Assembly (NCBI GenBank): GCA_021229015.1 | Contig: CM037781.1 | Location: forward strand, 68,842,173-68,906,172 | DNA length: 64,000 nucleotides | Direction: 5' to 3' | From: Solen grandis | Taxonomy: Eukaryota > Mollusca > Bivalvia > Adapedonta > Solenidae | Shown: one piece after another, positions 58,551 through 64,000 of the stretch | Layout: each line of letters starts with the position of its first letter | How positions within the stretch are numbered: position 1 is the first letter of the stretch | Translations under genes and position numbers: made by a program | Notes under the pieces: generated by a model | The model's database searches: none | Told to the model about the DNA's origin: nothing | What the model saw: the letters and a program-made list of their open reading frames with translations, nothing else

Positions 58551-59114
58551 AACGGGCAATATAGATTATAATATTAAGTTCTGTGCTACTTCCCTTATTG
58601 AAACAAAGCATATGGGACGTATTAATCAATTTGCAGTGCTCTGCTCATCTTAAAGTAAATCATCAGCACACTATCAACACATTTACATCATAGTATAATG
58701 AGGATTAAGCTGGATAAAACCAGATAACATTAAAATATAGATTAAAGAAATGTTTAGATGAAGCCCAAATCATTCGGCTACATAATCACAGGCTTCAACA
58801 TATTTTGTTAGAAAAAGGGGGCAAATATTACATAAGAGTCACTATTACGACTAGTCTTCTTTTAGAAAGTTCACTCTCATCAATGGCTGAATGAAGTTGT
58901 TTATCCAATCAGAGTATTACAAGTAAAAAATAATGACATCAAATAATCGGATACAGTTCCTACAAATTTAATTCGAATGTTGGTGTCTTCCGTTGAATAG
59001 TTTTTTAGTTAAATTTAACATTTTAATTTAAGGTCTTTGGCATTGGTCATCTTCCCAAAACAGTGAAAAGATTCCTGTCTGTATGTCAAAAAAGAGTGCT
59101 GTATAATTGCAGGA
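58551..59114. other. downstream of the TNF-like gene, no gene seen
   Basis: AT-rich sequence without recognisable features. Confidence 0.4.
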
Positions 59115-59320
59115 CAGGGACCGTATTCACGAGTTTATATTGGCTTAACTTTAATATTTATTTTAATTTCTTTATTTAATGAAATATTTAACTCTCATTA
59201 CAGCAGATTAATGGAAAAATATTTATCATAACAACCAGATTAATAAACAAAAAGGATATTTTCTACAATTATTGTTTTTTTGTTTTTTCACGTGAAGTTG
59301 CTTCATGAATACGGTCCCTG
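59115..59320. mobile_element. MITE with 18 bp inverted ends
   Basis: Ends cagggaccgtattcacga and tcatgaatacggtccctg are complementary with one mismatch. It lies just past the TNF-like stop codon. On the minus strand it offers two aataaa hexamers (plus tttatt at about 59157 and 59171), so it may supply that gene's polyadenylation signal. Confidence 0.8.
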
Positions 59321-59401
59321 GTTCAAGTACTATGGAGGCTTCAGGACTTTGAGGACTTCAGTGAAAGCAACCACACGACGAGCACGTATCCTCAGTAGTG
59401 G

Positions 59402-62400
59402 TCATACCAAGTTCAGCCCAAACGTGTTAAACACCGGGTACCGGAGCAACGATAGATCATTGACCTTGACCCTCACCTCGTCCCCAGCCCTCAGATCCAC
59501 CAGCGTCATGACAAAACTGCTGTAGATATTAAATCGACGGCTTGCTGGGTACTGATGCAAGTGGCATGACGTCACGAGCTCTTTTTCAGCCCTTTCCGTA
59601 AAATTGAAAACATAAATACTATGCATTATTGGTCCATCTCTTTTTGGATATGTTTTGTTTGACTTCCATTCTTTATACATGTCAAGAAAGGAATATACAA
59701 GGTAGGTGCCAGATAATGGGACAATGATTCGACCATTTTCGTATCTTACTCCAAACCGCTGGAATCCATACCTATTATCTTGATCATTTCCGTTGTTCCA
59801 AACAGTGACAGGCGTCATTTGTTCCGATAAACCTTCAAATACAAAACATTATTCACGTCACCTTCGTGCATACATTAATCAGAAACTACTACAATTTCAA
59901 TTTGTTTTACATTAATCTAATATGTAATTTATAAAGATTTGAATGTGTGAACAGTCCTTTAAACTAAAAAAAATAATCATATTGAGGAGCTGATCAGGGA
60001 AAAAAGGTCATTTTCTCAATACTTCGAGTCTAAGACCAATGGTAAGGAGTTAATTCAAACTGTGTTAATTAGTATTTTCCGTCTCCACAAAGAATTTAAA
60101 GTCACATAGTGAGTTCTAGCTACTTGCAGATGAAGGAATCTATAACTATGACTGTGCTGAATTGATTTAATCACTGTTCCATAGTGCGTTAGTCTGCAAA
60201 AGTTTAACTTATAAGACATGAATGCTATGTTCTCTTAAGATTTTTTTTTCATATTTTTGTCCAAGATTGAAGAGGTCTTTTATATGGGCATTGAGTAAAA
60301 TCAACACAGATGCCTTCATGCTCGTTTCTTTGATCCCTTTGTCGGAAACATTTTTTTCCAGTTAAAGGTTTTTTATAGATATCTAAAACTTATTATACCG
60401 GACTTATAAATTGCTATATCATTCGTTGAGCTAAATAAGTCCATATATGACGGCATATCGGAGCAAAGTCCAAGTTTCTTTATCAATAAACACACCTTGG
60501 TTTTCAGGAACTTCAGCCTGGATATTTGCCGAGTATCTTGCAGCAGGTTTAGTAGCGAGATAAATCTTGTACAAGTAGTGCTTCAGTTCGATGGACATTT
60601 CTAAAGGTTGATATTAAAATATACATTATATAAAGGATAGTTAAGTAGATCGTATTTCATTCCACTTGTAGTACAATAAATAAAAACATATATCAAGCTT
60701 ACCCTTGCGAAGTTATTTATTTTAGTGTTTTTAAAATGATTCCAAGATATTTTGATAAAGAGAATCACCGTCTGAACTGATCAAGGAAATTAAACCGAAT
60801 AGAATGAAGATGAATACATCTTGCAGATATCAAATTACAAGGAAATGAATTTCGATACAAACGAGCTTTGAACGATGTTATGAACACTTTATTATTTACC
60901 ATCTCTCTCCTTTGCTTTTTCCTCTTGTAACTTTTCATAAGCATTATCCAGCCTCTGAAATTCATTTTTAAAACTTTGAAGTTCATCAATCATATTTAAT
61001 TCTCGTTTGATAATATATATCAATAAATCAATCATTTCACTTGAGCTATTGATCGAATTCAATTGCTATGTGTGTAAATCTCACGTGCCAGAATAGTGAA
61101 CAACAACTGAAATAACCCGATTCATTAATAATGATTAAATTTTCTTAATAGTTTAATAACAGAAGTGTTTACACAGATTGCGATTTAATTTAACGTTGAA
61201 TCGAGGTGTGCAGAGGTATATTTGCGGATTGCTTCCCAGATTATCAAATGCAGGTGTAGAAAACTCAATTCGATATTCCGTCTGAATAAACCAGTGGTAA
61301 TTTTTGAAAATAATCCCGTATGACATCACAGTGGGTGAATACCCTGACGTTTCAAGAGACATTGGAGAGGAAGCAAAATGTATCTGTCTTAAGCTAATGT
61401 GTTATTTAACCAACTGGCATTCGGTGAAGACATATCTCGATAACGAAGGGAAAGCCATGGCCGAGAAGGTGTCAATACAAATGTTTATAAAAAGGGCAGT
61501 CATTTAAATGAACTAAAGGTTTTTAGAGACATAATACTTTAATAATTAATTATTAATACCATTAATAAAATCAACGAAAAAGATTTCGACACAGTTTCTG
61601 TTTTTGTAATTAGAGTAAGTGGATCCAAAGGTGTCAACATAAGAAATCGGTAATTAACTATGTGCCTATTTTACCTTCGATTTAACAAAATACAGACTAT
61701 TCTTAAAAATGAATACGCTTAATAGATATGACTGTGATTAGAGAGATAACGGACAAAACTCCACATAAAGGCTCTGAAGCGCGAGCTAACTTTTAAAGCT
61801 GACGCCAAATCTGAAGTCATTTGACGTCACTGAAAATTGAAAATTATTGAATTTAGATATTTGAACGTTTTTGTCGAGGCAATTTAATTTTCATATTGCC
61901 CAGAAACTGACAAAATATTGAAATAAACTCTTGGATTGGTTGAAAAAATAACTAGATTTCATTCGTTGATACGAATGATAGGCTTTTCTGCTACATTTGT
62001 CAAACACTAAAAGCGAAAAAAGTAAAAGGATATCCATTTTCTGCCTTTAACTTGCTTTTGTATGGCTATAACTTCCATAACTTTGAAAAATAAGCCATTT
62101 AACTTGAGGTAAAGCAATAGTAACAGAAAAATCATTTTTTATATCAATTTCATTAACCTAACCTATTTCTATGATCTATTTACCAAAACAAATTTATTGA
62201 ACATGCCTAAAAAATTCGATTGTCACATAATTCGGTCTACCTTTATAGGTTTTCAAGATATGAGCCATGATGACCTTGAACTTAACATTTTTTTCCGGAA
62301 ACGGAAATCACAATGCGCCGTGGGATCTTATGCTGCACCTTCAGTACAAATTTCATGTATCTTATATATAGGCCATTAATTTTTCATGCCCCTGTGACCT

Positions 62401-63670
62401 TAGCAACATATAAAATTTAACGCGTAGTTATAAGAAATTATTTTTGACTGTTTGACGTAATATGACGTTTGTTCTTAGTATTAGTGACTAATATTCAGTC
62501 AAAATATCAGCTTTCTAACTCATCTAAAAGCCATTTTTTTATACGTATTTGAAATTTGACGTCAATGTTTCGAAACTTTGATTCGCCAAAGAACTATTAC
62601 TATTCCGACTTTAGAAAAACGGACACCGGGTTACACAACTAGAGCGTTGCATATACATTCTGTGAAATTTTGATGAAAATCGGTCCAAAACGAATGCCTG
62701 TAGACCGCTTAAAACCTTTTTGTCCTGATGTCAAATGTGACATCAGATGATTATGAAATTCATTGCATTGCCATGGTCCAGGGAAATTCATATTCATATT
62801 TAAATTACCGCATAGATATCAGAAAGTCTTTTTGAATTTATGACGTCATATGATATTCGCCATAGAACCATTGCCTTTTCGAAATTTGTAAACAGAACAC
62901 AGGGATACACAACTAGAGCGTAACATACACATTCTGTGAAATTTGGATGAAAATCGGTCCAAAAATAATGGCTTAGACCGCGTAAAACCTTTGTGTACTG
63001 ACGTCTAATCTGGCGTTATATGACGCCACATGAAATGAAATACATTGCATTAAAAAGAACATGGATTGTTGTATAGGTCATTTAATACCCAAGGTCCTGG
63101 GAACTTTACAACATATTAAATCAACGCGTAAATATATGAAATTCTTTTTGACCTTTTGACGTAAAGTCAGGTGCGACAAAAATGTGTTTTAGAAATTTTA
63201 ATTTTTCCAATATTTTAGTGAAGTTTGACTGTTTCTAGAGGACAAACCATGCATTTCTTAAATTCGCCACCCTATATATTTTGTGCGTATATGTCTTGAA
63301 AATCATATGCAACAAACAGAATTCTTCTATCTGATCTTTAACAAAAATGTATATTACTTTTAAAAAAATGTAATATACCAGTACTGTTTTCAAGTGCAAC
63401 CGAGGTACTAGTATAAGTCTACTAGTATACATGAAGCGTACGTACCTGTGTTAGATACTCCGGGAGCATTTCTAGGGCTGATCCACACGAAAGACCCGAA
63501 CCTTCCCCCTGCGAAGGGAGGCACACTTGATTTTTGTTAACAAACGTCGACAGGTCTGGCACAACCAACAGAACTATCACTAATATTGAAATTAAAAATG
63601 CTAAAACCAAAAGGAAAATAGCTATGTAAAGACGCTTTTCGTTTTCCACTTTATTCATAAAATTTGCCAT
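59402..63670 (-). CDS. TNF-superfamily ligand, four coding exons, ~271 aa
   Basis: Exons on the minus strand: 63670-63446 (75 residues, donor gtacgt), 60954-60900 (acceptor atttcag, donor gtaaat), 60600-60496 (acceptor cctttag, donor gtgtgt) and 59832-59402 (stop tga). Phases 0, 1 and 1 agree across all junctions. Residues 1-13 are cytosolic and about 14-37 form a signal anchor (LYIAIFLLVLAFLISILVI), giving a type II protein. A charged coiled-coil stalk follows (RLDNAYEKLQEEKAKERD). The TNF domain starts at KPAARYSANIQAEV, has the signature GTYLVYSFLD, and ends FGLNLV, as trimeric TNF ligands do. Sequons NKT and NFT are present. Such ligands bind TNF receptors in immune and death signalling. 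Exon 2 could start further upstream (MIDELQSFKNEFQ is open), but only the chosen acceptor keeps phase. No orthologue is named. Confidence 0.85.
60955..63445 (-). other. intron 1 of the TNF-like gene, with ~300-370 bp direct repeats
   Basis: Between about 62040 and 63180 diverged copies share acacaactagagcgt, catacacattctgtgaaatt, gatgaaaatcggtccaaaa, tagaccgc(t/g)taaaacct and ttgacgtaatatgacg-like blocks. Overlapping frames on both strands at 61153-61507 look protein-like but lack splice support. Confidence 0.55.
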
Positions 63671-64000
63671 CGCATTTATTTTGAATTACATTTTAGTAAA
63701 CGACCGCGCTCAGCGTAACCATTAAAAAATAGATACTTTCTGGTGCGTTACGTATCAGGGACGAATGCATAATGGCCCGGATAACCGTTTGCATTTGGCA
63801 TTATCGGTGAGCTACTATGGGATACCATGACATGTGTATAAATAAATAGCCTTCATGAGGGGTGATTTTCGTGTCTTTTTTTTCCTTAAAAGGGGAATTT
63901 AAGGAAGATTTTGCTGCACAAACATGTAGGTAAACTTAAAAATGTACGAAATAGTGTCTGTCTAGTAGCTTTGTAGGTTTAAAAATGACATCTAGTGACA
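63671..64000 (-). promoter_or_regulatory. 5' flank of the TNF-like gene, overlapping uORF
   Basis: The main start reads gcgATGG. Five bases upstream another atg (63675) opens a six-codon frame that runs over the main start and ends tga. This could lower translation of the ligand. No clear TATA box. The start of transcription is not visible. Confidence 0.4.

Noticed and set aside
61153..61507. Overlapping protein-like frames on both strands in the TNF-like intron
   Set aside because: No acceptor and donor pair in a usable phase, and no domain recognised; kept only as a note.

Overview
The window looks like nuclear DNA of a bivalve mollusc. It is AT-rich and intron-rich, with widely spaced genes. 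It is full of tRNA-derived SINEs with target-site duplications, short inverted-repeat elements (MITEs), arrays of roughly 150-180 bp units of the kind common in bivalves, and remnants of LINE, Gypsy and hAT elements. The taxon call is inference from repeat style and gene content. A 100-base run of N at 38101-38200 marks an assembly gap of unknown true size.

Layout. 1-13.9 kb holds no host gene that I can see: a ~30-40 bp minisatellite, at least four MITEs (two of them long fold-backs), several SINEs, a 1.2 kb satellite of 22 bp units, and a 2.5 kb composite repeat carrying two SINEs and a Gypsy integrase fragment. 14.0-29.7 kb is the main gene, a plus-strand C2H2 zinc-finger gene. It has a proposed CCAAT/ETS promoter and noncoding exon near 14.04-14.21 kb, a second noncoding exon with an upstream ORF (21691-21763), and one 5.3 kb exon encoding 1765 residues with about 17 fingers (22820-28117). 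Its long first intron contains a complete small hAT element (15243-17911) whose three exons splice in phase into a 172-residue protein that keeps the transposase N- and C-termini but lacks the catalytic core.

29.7-37.4 kb is convergent intergenic or 3' UTR sequence with a ~40 bp minisatellite apparently seeded by a SINE and a 19 bp array. At 37372-37446 (minus) sits a short exon that reads like the last exon of a ubiquitin-specific protease. Between 38 and 59 kb there are local duplications, degenerate repeats, two LINE reverse-transcriptase remnants, a repeat block with near-ideal nuclear-receptor DR1 sites (48.4-49.4 kb), SINEs and further tandem arrays. 59.4-63.7 kb is a four-exon minus-strand TNF-superfamily ligand gene (type II membrane protein, about 271 residues) whose exon phases all agree.

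The genes do not form an evident pathway. The zinc-finger protein is a likely nuclear DNA-binding regulator, the TNF-like ligand a cell-surface immune or apoptosis signal, and the USP-like exon belongs to a deubiquitinase. The most unusual object is the core-less, intact hAT-derived gene inside the zinc-finger intron.
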